A stretch of 64,000 bases of DNA from Ixodes scapularis (Eukaryota > Arthropoda > Arachnida > Ixodida > Ixodidae). A model generated the notes under the pieces. That model had not been told where the DNA came from, ran no database searches, and saw nothing but the letters and a program-made list of their open reading frames with translations. Positions within the stretch are counted from its first letter, which is position 1. Each line of letters starts with the position of its first letter. Shown piece after piece: positions 52,277-63,561 of the stretch. Position numbers and translations under genes: made by a program. Where the stretch lies: positions 80,113,816-80,177,815 of the forward strand of contig NW_024609846.1 of assembly GCF_016920785.2 (NCBI RefSeq). The letters run 5' to 3'.

Positions 52277-55200
52277 GTAAGTTATCCGCAACGACACAAT
52301 TTGACAGAGCATTGAAGCTTCCGCGTTCACGACCGACCTCCGGGAGGGGCCGCGGTGAAGTGACGCGGCGGCGGCTTATTTTCGGACCGGAAAAAAAGTA
52401 GGCCTAACGTTAGGCTTATCGTTCTACGGGGGGCTTCCCTCTTTGATTCGCTTACTTCACCGCCGACTCCCGAAGGAAAAAGAAACAACAACACAAAAAA
52501 AGATAAAACGAGATCTCTCCTTCTGGACCTGCCGTGTCGTTTTCCTGCTTGCATGCCTTGTTGTGCCATAGTTTCCGTCGTCCTGGATTTCCTAACGCAT
52601 GCTGTCACCTTCACTCAGGTCCTGGAAAAGAAGTTGGAAAGGTTAAAGGTGAAAACGAACTCGACAAACAGGTCAGTCTCTTTACCGCCGATTCTCTTGA
52701 TCCAAGTATTGCCTCGCGGGCCAGCGACGCCTCTGTTTTTCCCGTTAACCCTTTCAATCGCCTAGCGTGTGTCCCATTCTAAAACGTCGCCCCAAAAGGG
52801 GGCTACATTTGTGACCCGCGCGACGCCGCTTTCCTAACACCCGATTTATCGCCGCTTGCGGTGTCTTGGTGCTTTCAGCAACCACACCTCCGCGCACAAC
52901 ACCACCGGCATCGGTGAACTCGCTATGCCCCGCGTCCTGCTAGAGGACAGTGTGCGGACGCAGTACGCTCCGACAGTGAAGATCCTCAAGCGGCCGCCGG
53001 ACGGCAACCGAGCCGGCGGGAGCCCGAACGGCGCAGGCGGCGCCGAGAAATCGCCCAGCCGACAGCCCGTGAAAACGCTGCAGCAACGCGAAGCTGAGTA
53101 CGCCGAGGCCAGACTTCGGATTCTGGGTTCGGCGCGAAGCGAGGACGACGCCCAGAAGGAGAAGTGAGTGACCCGTCCCTCGATTTGTCCCGTGCCACTG
53201 ACGCGTAACCGTGCCGGATTCGATTCTCGAGCATAGCCTTTATTTTGGACCATGCTGTGTCCCCGGATGGCTTACGCGAGGATGACGCGTCGTTGACGAG
53301 TTCTGACGACGACGAATCTGGCCAAAACAATCTGCTTCTTTTCCCCAATTCCGTTTTGGAGGTCCCTCTACTGCATGGGTCATCAAACTGGGTTCCTCGC
53401 CCTCGGGAGTTCCCCGAACTCCCAAATTTCCTCGACCGGCCCTGCCCCTTTAAAATAAATTTCCATAGTTTAAGGACAATTTTAGCAGATCTGAGCCACC
53501 CACCAATGCATAACTTTAAGGGAAAACCACTCACTAATATGTGCACTATTGTTTGCACAGTATGCAGGCTTCTGCACTGTTGTTTTGCATCAACCTCGAG
53601 GCAGGAGGGGTTCCTCAGTTATCAGCACAGTGCGAGACATATGTAGATGAAGACGCACAGCACGACGACGCGATAGACTAGTAAAAGTCCTATTGGTGCG
53701 TACTTGAGTAGCCTCAACTGGCAGTCTCCGCTGTCCAGACAGCGCAACTGAAAAAAAAAAAGAGAAAAACAAAAAGCGTCTTGTTCCCGTGGCCCCTGGG
53801 CATGCACGCTTTCCGTTCAGAGAGTCTGCTGTGACCTTGACGGACGCTGGCTTGAACACCCTGCTATTGATCTCTCCGCTTCAACGCATTAAAAAAATTG
53901 TTGTTGCCATTGAGGCACGAAGCTAGGGTCGGTGGCAAAGCAGTATCTAAGCAACAGATGTAGCGCTCGTGCCAAGTTCTACATGACGTGGCACACCCAG
54001 GAAACGACTTCAAGAACAAGCCTGTCTCCCCTAGAGAAGCATGAGAAACCAGGCCTGCGACTGGCTGCCGTTAGCTGCATATCGAGGAGCCATCTGATGG
54101 AGCCGCCCACAACCAAGGCTAGGACAGGACTTTATCTGGCAGCTGTGACGCGCGCAGTGTCGACGCCTATATATATCTTGCATTGTGGTTATTAGTCATG
54201 AGAGCGTTCTCTGAGATAGCAAAGTTTGAAAACCCCTTTGTATTGCAAAACAGGCTAGCTCAAATGGGATTTGCTTGCTGGCAGAGATAGGCTTATTGAT
54301 ATATAACAGCTTGGTTGAAGGTTTTTTTAGTTCCCTGTCTGTCCGGTTATCTTTTTTGCTGAGGTGCTTTGTGTTGGGTGTTGATAGCATTAGCAATCTT
54401 GTCCTAGCCTGGGCTGGCTTTTGGTATAAGCGATTACTGTGGTGTGATGCTGGCTCGATGCACTATGGCTTTTTTTTTTTTTTTTGAGCTACGGCCTAAT
54501 TTATCAGTTTTTCTAATAGGAAACATGCAACCATTAGTGCGAGCTGTGGGTAAAGCAGCTTATCGTCCAGCACAAACTACAGCTTTGATGATGGGGAATC
54601 TGGTAGCTCATTGGCAGCACATGCATGGCAGCAAGGCACATAGCTATGGCGACTAGTGAACACATCATATTATATGACTAAGTCATAGACTTTCCGGTTT
54701 TACCAAATTACACAGATGAACATCCACCGGTGTCAGACATACAAAATCTGTTAAAATTAAAAAACACCCAGTTTTGGAAATTTATGTTTTTGGCAAAACT
54801 CTCCCTTCCTAGACATTTTTTTTGGGTGCATACCCTTGCCTATAGTCACTGACAGAATAACAACAGCAGGGCGTCCTTTGAACGCCCAGCCACCAGCACA
54901 CGCTCCAAGCCTTCTGCCGTGCTTCAATTGCATATGTGCCCTCGAGGTGCACTCGACTCCAAAGCGTTGTCGAAGGTAGGAAGCTTGCACTGGAGGCGGG
55001 GTAACTGAAGCTTCTCCCTGCCATTATCACCATGTCAGTGACTAGGATCAAGCACGCTGCCTGTCTCGAATCAGTGGAATCACTAACCGTGAGGGACAGT
55101 GGCATGAGAGTTAAAGGACACATGCAAAGGAAAAAAACATATTTTTTAGACAGCTTAGATGGAAAAAGGATGTCATAAAACAATTTTACAACGAAGAAAA

Positions 55201-58200
55201 AAATTTTTTAGAGCTATATTTACGGCGCTATATGAATTTGTAGTTGGCGCTCGCGGGAGCCGCCGCTGGTCACGTGGTAGGCCCGCGCGCCGCCGCGCTG
55301 CATCGCCGCCGCACGCTGAGCGTTGTGCGAACGCCGCTTCCACGCGTTTCTCCACGCCGCCGTCGCCGCCGCCGCACAAGTTCGTCTGCTTTGGGGCGCC
55401 GCCGCCGTCGTTCGACCGGCGCACAGGTCTATCACGTCTGCTTGCGCTTTTTCAGGAGTTTCCTTTGGGCTCTAAAAGTTACTTATTCATCTTAGTTTCT
55501 TGTTATACTTCAAACAAAGATGAATAAGTTACTTTTAGAGGCCATAGGAAGCTTCCGAAAGAATGCAAACACCACGTGATAAATAAGTACCAGTCACGTG
55601 ATAAATACGGACCACTTTTCCGCGGTGCCTGCGGGCGCCAACTACAAATTCGTTTTGCGCCGTAAATATAGCTCTAAATTTTTTTTTTCTTCGTTGTAAA
55701 ATCGTTTCATGGCGTCCTTTTTCCATCTAAGCCGTTTAAAAAAAATGTTTTTTTCCTTTGCATGTGTCCTTTAAGTCAGGTATTCTGTCACCGCGGATTG
55801 TCTCCATGTCCCTGTTCTCTTCGGTTGAGAGCCGGACAACGGTGTTCGAAACTACGGTGGTGGTTGTCGTCAGTTCAATCTTGCTGAAGAGGCAACAGCA
55901 ACAGCTTGCCTTCCTCATTACAGAAACAGTTTGCTTGAGAACAATTAATTTTGTCATCACACGGAAGCAGAGGGGTAGAAGGATACAAAGGAAACTAGGA
56001 ACTCCAGACGGTTACACTAAAATGTTGAAAGAATTTGCAGTTTCTATATTTTTTATTGTTTATCTAAACACAAGCGACAAAAGCGGGTGTCACCTTGCCT
56101 CAAAAATCTACTTTTCCGCTGTGCAATCGCGAGGGAAAAAACAAATTAAGTGCCGATCAGCAGTCGTTTGTGGCGGTTACAGGATCTACGGTGAAGCGTC
56201 TTCTGAGGGACACACGTCAGCAAGACCTGTTCCCCTCCGCTGCTACACTCGCCGTCGCCCCCGTGGCAAACTCTTTTGTGTCGATCACTCACCGCAAACT
56301 TCGACAAAGCTAATCCTTGAAAGTCTACAATCGCAGAGAAAGCGTCTGGGGTCTCTTAAAGGGAAGCAGAAGCGCTTTTCTGCGCTATCAATACCCGGCC
56401 GATTGAGTCAAGGCAGTCCACTTTCCAAAGACGTTGCCGTGCCGACCATTAACGCATTCATTTAGGCTTAGGAAGGGCCAGAATCGAAAGAGACTCAAGA
56501 ATACAGCGAGGTAAATGCTCATGCTTTGCGCTTTAAGTGAGGTAAGGCAAAGCGAAACCCTCCTGCACCATTCGTTGCTGACTAACGCGCCCGATATTGC
56601 AGCTGCAACAACATATTAGTTTTAAAGCGAGCGGTGCTCATTAACCGGGGCACCACCATGTTTCCCCGCATCCCTACCGAGCCAGTCACGTGATTTCAAA
56701 AAATCCCTCTGCTAGGTACTGCGGCTAACTTTAGCCGCGGTTAGCGCTTTCAAGCAAACGGGCTCTGAAAGCGAAACTCTGTCGAAGGCAAGAAGGCAAT
56801 TCAGCGCATTAAAAGGCACACGCAAAGTGGAGACGACACTAGGTAGGAATTATATGTTGCCAGTTCTAGAAAAAGCTATTACGTTATTAGATGCGTGCAG
56901 CATACTCTAAAAGCTGCGATCATGTAGCCAAATAGCTGGCTTCCACTGGCTTTTTTGTGTTAACTGCCTTATATTAGTGTTTTAGTTTTTGTTTCTTTTT
57001 ATATTGTTAAAGTGACCATATTTCCCGGACCGACTCCATTACTTAAGATTGTTTTATTTCGTTTTTTTAATCTACTCCGCTACCCAGTCACTGAGGCTTT
57101 CACAATGCAACTTGTTTTAGCATGGACGTTTTTTTTTTTCTTCTTTTTCTACAGTTACTGCTATTTTTTGAGGTCACATAATTTTTAAACGTAAGCATAA
57201 ATTTTGTTAAATTTTCTTTCCATGGGGTACATACATATTCTCTTCAGGTGCGCTTTTTGGAGATATGAAGCATGTGACATTCTGTTGTGAATTAAGTTTT
57301 TTTTTACAAGTTATGCAGTGTTTTCCGTATGAAGTTTGTGTGTCATGCAATGGTTCTTTCTGCTGTAGAAATGCGGTCGGACGATGACAATGCTTGGTGG
57401 TGGTCTAATGCAGTCAACAAATCTTGGGAGGTGTGTGTGAATGTAGAGGCCCAGGAAGCTTTCACAAATTCGACATCAAATTTTGGCTGCTTGGCACACA
57501 CCTCCGCTTTTTCTTCAGGTGTGATTTCGGAATAATTTGTGGCAAACTAATAAAACGAAGCAGAGGGTATCGCTATCACAAGGATGGACCTTCTGTGGAG
57601 CTATTTGCGTAGTACGCAAGGACATGGCGGTGGCAGGACGGCGACCCTGTCCCATCACCCCTCTCATCTAGCTCAGGGGAAGCTCTCCCATTGCTCCAAG
57701 CCGATTATACTATCCCTTCAACCCACTTCAGCCTTGGTGAACAATGCAGCCTGCATGCTCACGTGTCCAGCAGCTGCCAAGCATGAAGGCCAATGTGTGC
57801 TGAATTCTTTTCCTCTAACGACCGTTTTGGGGAGGGTCACCCTAATTCGGCCAGACTCGTCCCGTCAGTAGCACTCTGTTTATTGCCAGCGTTTTATGTT
57901 ACAATGAGTAGCAGCCAGTATGTTCCAGAACGCATGAAGCCGGTCATGTCGCGTCGGCGCAAGTGGTTCCTCGTGTCTGCCCGTATTACCGCGGAGGGTT
58001 ATTTTTCTGCTTTGCCAATGGCTGAAACACGTACTTGGTCACGTAGAAGGTCCTCTGGACACATTCCCCTTTTGGATCCACCGAAAGATTTCGAAAAACC
58101 AGAAGCCGAACCCGATTTACAAGAGCAAAAACTTTGGCGCCCAACTACTTCCGCAAGCGACGTAGCAGGCGAGAACCGAGGTGGTCCTTTTATGACGTCT

Positions 58201-61063
58201 TGGTGCACCACGCGTGACTAGCCAATGGCGTGCCGCTGCCGCGATCGCTCCTGTTTTCTTCGCTTTTTTTCACGTTTAGTGACTATTTTGGGTCAAACGG
58301 TAGTGATATTTGGACTCTGCAGGCACAAACACGTCAGAACCAATCATTAACTAATTTTTTTCGAAAAGCTCTTCAGCTTCCCTTTAAAGAGAAAATGGGG
58401 CACTTCTACATTTGAGAAAAAATGCTTAAATTGCGTTCATTTGGCCTTTAGATTAACAGATATCAAAATTGTATTTCAATGCGACGCGCCGGAGAGCCAT
58501 ACGAGCAATTTCAAAATAGGACTGAAGCCCCGCCTCCTTAGCCTTGGGCAGCCAAAAGAGCCGTCGATGACGTCACGGACAGCGACTGTCTTTCGCGTTT
58601 TTCTCGCGTTTAACAATACTTACGCAGCAAATGGTTTGGGTATTCGGGTTCACGGGGTAAAAATACTCTTGAATTCACTTCTAACTCATTTTTTCCAAGA
58701 AGCTCCGTAGCTTCCCTTTAAGAGAGAACCCAACGGGAAACCAGGTTGTTCCCCAGAGTATGTCACTCGAAAGACGACGTGCGAGTTGAGAGGCACTTTG
58801 ACCTTCGGTTTGTTTAAATTTTTAGAATAAAAACTAGCGCATGCAAGAAACTATGGTTTTCTGTTCTTTGTTCCATAGGTGACACAGATTTAATTCTCGC
58901 AGTGAATTACCCGAAGTCCAAAGAGTACTATTGTGTGTTGTGTGTATGTTGGCACAGCCTGGAGTTAGTCTGCCTCAACGGGCGACTTGTCTCTCGGCTG
59001 TAGATGAGCAATTTAGCTAGTGCAGTACAACGGCTAGGATGAGGTCTTTAGCTTGTGCCACGACGCAGTAGTGATACACGACTGCGCGCCGGTGCGATGC
59101 TCATCCAGATTGAAACAGGCAGGGGTGAGGATTGAACCTAGCATCTTGAGGAGTAGTACTCAAGCTTTGGCCCGTGTTTGGACTCGTATGTGGTTTGCAA
59201 GTGACGTCGCATCATAGTAAACGCAAAGCATCATAAGTTTGTACACAAGTTGTAAACTAAATTTGACCTCTTAGTTTTTCGTGAGTATTTTTGTACCGAC
59301 AATTGCGGTTTTTAGCGTCTCAAAACAAATTATAGAAATACATGTGCCGATTTTCCTTATAAACACCAGAAAATTTGCGGCCTAGTTACAACTTCGTCTA
59401 TAACTCTGCAGTGATTTTCACCATGAATCTAGGTATTTCTTCTAAATAAATTTTGCTTGGCACAGCGAGGCCTTTGTCACTTTTTTAGCATTAGACTATT
59501 AATCATCATCATTATGGGAGAATAATTTAACTCAAATGTGGCAAGCACTTGATAGACATTACTGATTTGGTAGCACCACGGTATAGTTAATACGTTCAAG
59601 CAGCCATTAGAGTGACAGGAATGTAATGACTATTTCACAGGAGAAAGGGCATGATGACATTTTGCAGAGTTGAGATCTGCGATTGGGGTTCACATGTAAA
59701 ACCCGGCCGGAGTAGCCACTACCGAGTTTCTGCATCCAATACTTCATAATTAAAGCAGTGTTACTCATTTTGTATTACTTTTCTAGGCTACCCATACTTA
59801 AACTTCAGGGATTTCTTGTGAGCTCTTGGAGATTGAATGCAAGAGGGTTAGTCTTTACCTAAATGATGGAAATAATCCCTGGAAAAGGGGATCTAGAGGG
59901 ACAAAGGACAAGCACAAATCTCCAAACACAACTTGATGACTGGTGCGCGACCGAAAAGATCTGCCTGGTCTGGGTATTGAACCCGAGACCTCTCCATTTC
60001 CAGTGGAGTGCTCTACCAACTGAGCTAACCACGGGTTAGACGTCAGTAGAGCAAACAGGTTTTATCAGCTGCCTCCAGTCCAGGGTGTAAGATAGACAGG
60101 TGGGGAAACGAGAGCCAAATGAGTGACCGGATTGTGTCCCCCTCGGGTTTCTCTTTTTCTGTGGCGCCATCTATGTGGAGCACCGCGAACTCTCACTCCG
60201 GGTGGCGACCGGCTAAACTCACGGAGATGATTTCTCGTGGATTTTCAATGAAAGAATGTCGTGCTCTCGGTTTATTTTCCGCACTCTCCCATAAAGTTCC
60301 ACGCAAATTCGATTCCAATTTTTTTTCCTCTCGCCGCAGCGCCATCTGTCGCAAATCGGGGGTACCCGCAAGCAGACGAGTACACAATCCGGTCACGGCG
60401 CTGCGGTAGGCTTCTATGGGCTGTTTCCCCACCTGTCTATCTTACACCCTGCTCCAGTCTAACACCAACATACTTTTTACCTTTCTACCTATTTTTATAA
60501 CGGCTATTTTCACTATCTAGGTTTTTTTGTATACAAACATTTATTCCCACTTTACTTCATACTCCAGTATATTTGTTTTCTGGCAAAGCTTTTAACTATA
60601 CTCCGTTCTGCCTCAAATCTGAGTGGGGCCAAAAGCTAGTGACCTCTGCAACAAAACATGCGGGTTAAAAATGATATATGACGAAGCATTCTTTGTGCTC
60701 AAATGGGTCATTTGGCAGTAATGAACGCATTGAAATATAAAAAATGACTAACCTGGTGCTTTTGATGCAGTTTTGATTGGCACCATTTAATTGTATAGGG
60801 TTGGTAGTACCCAGACTTTAAGGCAAAATGGAGTATAACTGCAGTTAGAAACTAGTCTTTTCTTGCTTACCCTGCCTTAGGTGTGCCTAGCCTCGAAAAT
60901 GTGTTTGAACTTCTCCTTTTGTGGCTTGTTCTGCTCCAGGAGTGGCAGCACGAGCGTCGTGAACCAGGTGGCGGGTGTGCCGCCGCCACCGACGGACCAC
61001 GTGGTGCGGCAACCACAGGGGCCCGACCAGGGCTCCAACGGCTTCCAGCAGCCGCGGAGGTAG
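52217..61063 (+). CDS. SZRD1: SUZ domain-containing protein 1 (complete)
   Basis: Four coding exons (52217-52276, 52619-52671, 52879-53163, 60940-61063) join in phase to 173 residues; human SZRD1 has 152. Residues 1-20 are acidic (MADDISDDICDDWEDMVENG), then comes LEKKLERL, as in the family N-terminus. The SUZ domain follows: VKILKRP at 71-77, then QQREAEYAEARLRILGSA at about 106-122, its most conserved part. The C-terminus, DHVVRQPQGPDQGSNGFQQPRR, matches the family SUZ-C ending (VIRQPLGPDG...GF). SUZ domains bind RNA, and SZRD1 has been linked to cell-cycle control in human cells. Between these blocks the sequence is Gly/Pro/Asn-rich and variable. The start is the first ATG, in GTGATGG context. 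The last intron is 7.8 kb and full of mobile elements. Confidence 0.92.
52619..52671 (+). CDS. SZRD1: SZRD1 coding exon 2
   Basis: 53 nt, phase 0 in and phase 2 out. It encodes VLEKKLERLKVKTNSTN plus two bases of Ser. The acceptor is CACTCAG and the donor is AG/GTCAGT. Confidence 0.88.
52879..53163 (+). CDS. SZRD1: SZRD1 coding exon 3 (SUZ domain)
   Basis: 285 nt, phase 2 in and phase 2 out. It carries VKILKRP and REAEYAEARLRILGSA. It ends AAGGAGAA/GTGAGT, with the split Lys codon completed by exon 4. An in-frame ATG at 52924 is internal, not the start. Confidence 0.93.
53374..54240. mobile_element. Possible hAT remnant
   Basis: The left end CATGGGTCATCAAACTGGG and the right end, inverse of CAAAGGGGTTTTCAAACTT, loosely match hAT-style CARGGGTCATCAAACT termini. 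No 8-bp duplication is visible, so pairing of these ends is uncertain. Confidence 0.3.
55115..55770. mobile_element. Long-TIR fold-back element with TTAA TSD
   Basis: TTAA at 55111-55114 and 55771-55774. The arms start AGGACACATGCAAAGG and pair for about 150 bp on each side. The central part holds a second hairpin (arms about 55473-55496 and 55511-55534, TTACTTATTCATCTT core). The arms are AT-rich outside and CG-rich inside. Coding capacity is absent. Confidence 0.9.
56360..58383. mobile_element. TTAA-flanked TIR element, AGGGAAGC family (2 kb)
   Basis: The ends AGGGAAGCAGAAGCGCTTTT and the inverse of AGGGAAGCTGAAGAGCTTTT have TTAA at 56356-56359 and 58384-58387. The 2024-bp interior has no recognisable transposase. 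The two ends may belong to one element or to two nested copies. Confidence 0.65.
58440..58717. mobile_element. Second right end of AGGGAAGC family
   Basis: Another right terminus (inverse of AGGGAAGCTACGGAGCTTCT) abuts TTAA at 58718-58721. The sequence before it parallels the last 300 bp of the element ending at 58383 (both hold a GACGTC(A/T) region and an A/T-rich AACTAAT/TAACTCAT stretch), so it is a truncated tandem neighbour. Confidence 0.6.
58722..59879. other. Intronic sequence, nothing recognised
   Basis: AT-rich sequence within SZRD1 intron 3, with no long frame or element ends visible. Confidence 0.45.
59880..60036 (-). mobile_element. tRNA-derived SINE
   Basis: On the minus strand the head reads CCCGTGGTTAGCTCAGTTGG (A box), then an anticodon-like arm CTCCACTGGAAATGGAG, and GGGTTCAATACCC (B box). 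It continues into a unique tail with TGTCCTTTGTCCCTC near 59900. It is a tRNA-like fold without a normal acceptor stem, so a SINE rather than a tRNA gene. Confidence 0.7.
60081..60451. mobile_element. hAT-type MITE (371 bp) with 8-bp TSD
   Basis: The ends CAGGGTGTAAGATAGACAGG are perfectly inverted over about 29 bp, and the 8-bp duplication CTCCAGTC flanks both sides (60073-60080, 60452-60459). Perfect ends and target duplication suggest recent insertion. The short frames inside (for example 60193-60432 minus) show no domain I recognise. Confidence 0.95.
60940..61063 (+). CDS. SZRD1: SZRD1 last coding exon
   Basis: 124 nt. The first base completes Lys, then SGSTSVVNQVAGVPPPP and DHVVRQPQGPDQGSNGF, with TAG at 61061-61063. 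The acceptor is TTCTGCTCCAG. Confidence 0.92.
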
Positions 61064-61782
61064 CGCCCGCCGCTCACCTTTGCCTCTGCCGCAGCGTCTT
61101 CAACGTGCTCCCTTGCCAGCCGAAGAACAAGCGAGCACCGTGTTTCCAGCATTGGTCACGGCTCGTGTGTGTGGTTTCCGTGTTGTGCTTCTCTCCTCCC
61201 GTCCTTTCCCTTCCCAGACTTTCCGTCTTGACGCCCTCAAGACACCGTTTGTGCGACTCCAGGCCCGTGTTTTCTTCTGGGGTGACCCCTGCTTGAATTC
61301 TCCCGTCTGTCTTTTGAGTCCCTCCCACCTGCCTTTTCTTCCCTCTGCTTTTGTAGATTACGGAGCGACGTACAATGTGCTTGCCTTTCTCTTCATAGAT
61401 TTGTGTACTATTTATTTGCTCTGTTGGAACGAAAGATTTAGGAGGTTACCATGCTGACTGGACGTTCTCGGATCGAAAACGAAACGGGTGTGCACTTGAG
61501 GGTTGCCCGTGGGGCCGAGCTTTCGTCTGCGCTGCCAAAGGACGTTCAAAACCTCCTTCCAGCTTGCAGGCTGTGCGCGCGTCGGCTGGGCATGCCTTGC
61601 ACCTCATGCCCGTGTTACTCGACTCTTTCTCACTTTGTCTTTGGAGTGCCGCTAATCTTGTTTGTTTGCCGTCGCATCTTGCTCTAGGTGAAGCAGGGAC
61701 TTTTTTTTTTTCTTCCACCTGACTGCTACGTGGTTTGTGCAGCTTGAACCTACTTCTGTGTCTTACCGCTTTTTCTTGCCGC

Positions 61783-61830
61783 CATATATATATACACACA
61801 TATATATATATATATATAATTATACATATT
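61783..61830. repeat. (TA)n/(CA)n microsatellite
   Basis: Alternating TATATA and CACACA blocks. Confidence 0.95.
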
Positions 61831-62100
61831 TATGTACATATGCATGTGTTTGTGTACATAGTCACATAACTCTCTATCTCTACGGTTGTTGAAGAAAGAG
61901 GGAAAGGAGTGTGCTGTTTGTATTTTTGCAATTGTGCGTAGTACCTGCAGAGTGATGTCGTAAGCGCGTCGGTTTTCTTTGGTTAGAACCGTTAGGTTTA
62001 TACTTTAGCGATTGACAGGAACTACTTAATTTAGGGAAGCAACTAGCCTACAAATTCTGACTGGGAACTTTTTTTTTCTCGTTCTGATTTATGGTGTAGG

Positions 62101-62106
62101 ATTAAA
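62101..62106 (+). terminator. SZRD1: Candidate ATTAAA poly(A) signal for SZRD1
   Basis: ATTAAA followed by an A-rich stretch and TGGGTC. A weaker variant signal; no canonical AATAAA was noticed between the stop codon and the terminal (AAAT)n tract. Confidence 0.25.
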
Positions 62107-62110
62107 ATGA

Positions 62111-63561
62111 AAAAAAGTATCAAGTGGGTCACTTGAAAGTGCTTTCACATGCATAGACTGTGCGAGATAGGTTGGCCGTGGAACTCTATTGTCGAACTTG
62201 TCCCAGGATACAAAGTAAGCCAGTTGGTTTGCATTTCGGAGTAACATATGACGTCCAGATTGTCTCAGCCTGTTTCGTTGAAGGAAGCTGGTCTAGGTAG
62301 AAGGAAATCAAGTGGAGGGGAAGGGCAACAACGCATACAACCTCCAGAGAAGTAGAAGGGCTTTGAGAAACGGCTGTTTTTACTGCTAGACAATTCTCGC
62401 TTCGTGTACAGCATGCAGATCAAACGGCGATTCTGTGAGAAGAGAGTCTCCTGTTGTTACAAACTTTGTGCATGTTCCGTCTTTGTATAAAGGCCGTTTT
62501 TCTGCTCAGTTTTCTGACTGCTTATTCCAGAGGGAGGGTCGGCCAGGCTCTCTTGAGCAAACCCTTTCTGGCTGAGAGAGGTTGCCCAGGAGGGACGGGT
62601 GGATCGTCGAAGCTGCAGCCCATCCAGCTTTCTTAACGCTTTCAAAATGAAGTTTGTTAGCACACCTTTCTTAACTCTTCTGAAATTTAAAACTACATTG
62701 AAGTTCTTTTGCACACCTGCCAAGAACCGGTAAATCTGGCATTACTGAAGTCTTGATAAGTGTTGAAATACTGTTCTATCATCTATCTTTTGAAATTCTT
62801 ATAAGACTGAAAGGGGTCATGAAATGATTTTTCAACTTTTTCCTGTTTAGCTATCCTCCTCAACTCACAAATCGCGCATTTTACCAAACAATTCAAGAGG
62901 GCGGAAAGGAGGGAGTTCCCTCTGGCTGGGACCCTCGTTTGTGTACCCGGACACCGCCGTCCTCCTCCTAGAAGACAGCCCGTCGCTCAGAACTGGAACA
63001 AAGGTTTCTTTCCCCACTCCGTTCATTCCGAAGCTTACAGTGCTGCTGAAGCTACGTGTTCCCTGGGCCAGCCACACTTCTGCCATGTGATCACGCTTCC
63101 TCGCGCATACCCTTACGCAGAGAATGAGGTCAGGTGATGAAAGGGAGGCGGCTTATTTGTCCGGCAAGTGCATAGCTTTCACTGCACTGTCGGCTTAGGG
63201 GTGAAGGGAGTGGGGAAAGAAACCTTTGTTCGAGTTCTGAGCGAGGCGAGGTCCGGTGTCGTGTGACGTGCGTTCGGACCCGGTGACGTGCTTTGGGTGC
63301 CGCGGATGTATCGCAGTGAAAAGGCAGAGAGCTTTCGAAGGGAAGGAGGGCGTTTTCAAATTTTCGTACTGAAAGTCGGGCTTTTGACTTTCTACCTTCT
63401 TTCCACCAAACGATGCGCTATTAGTAAAATTATAAACCATTTCTCATCGATGGTAGTACCTTTGATATAGCAAAAACTGCCAAACCTTTGCCCTAATGAG
63501 ATGATGCAGTTTCAGGGTTGCCTCATAGATGGCGGCAGCGTGCCAGTGGGTTCTCTTTTAA
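62111..63561. other. Intergenic or late 3'UTR sequence
   Basis: No gene is recognised. At 62812 a single left end AGGGGTCATGAAATG of the GTCATGAAACAAT family appears without a visible partner. Confidence 0.4.

Larger units (their letters stand above)
53164..60939 (+). other. SZRD1: SZRD1 intron 3, element-rich
   Basis: A 7.8-kb intron with GTGAGT donor and CTGCTCCAG acceptor. It contains a possible hAT remnant (53374-54240), the fold-back element (55115-55770), an AGGGAAGC-family TTAA element (56360-58383) with an extra right end at 58717, a tRNA-derived SINE (59880-60036) and an hAT-type MITE (60081-60451). The longest open frame (55758-56465, 235 codons) spans the end of one element and the start of another and has no domain. 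Confidence 0.8.
61064..62110 (+). other. SZRD1: SZRD1 3'UTR (putative)
   Basis: T/C-rich, repeat-poor sequence after the stop, with a (TA)n/(CA)n tract at 61783-61830. The end is uncertain: ATTAAA at 62101 is a candidate weaker signal, but the transcript may extend further. Confidence 0.4.

Noticed and set aside
55758..56465. 235-codon open frame on the + strand
   Set aside because: It crosses from one mobile element end into another and includes the TTAA terminus at 56356. Composition is uneven and no domain is recognisable, so it is chance reading through repeats.
59959..60036. Possible tRNA gene with a GGA anticodon-like loop
   Set aside because: The acceptor arms do not pair and a serine tRNA should have a long variable arm. 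A SINE-like tail follows, so it is called a SINE.
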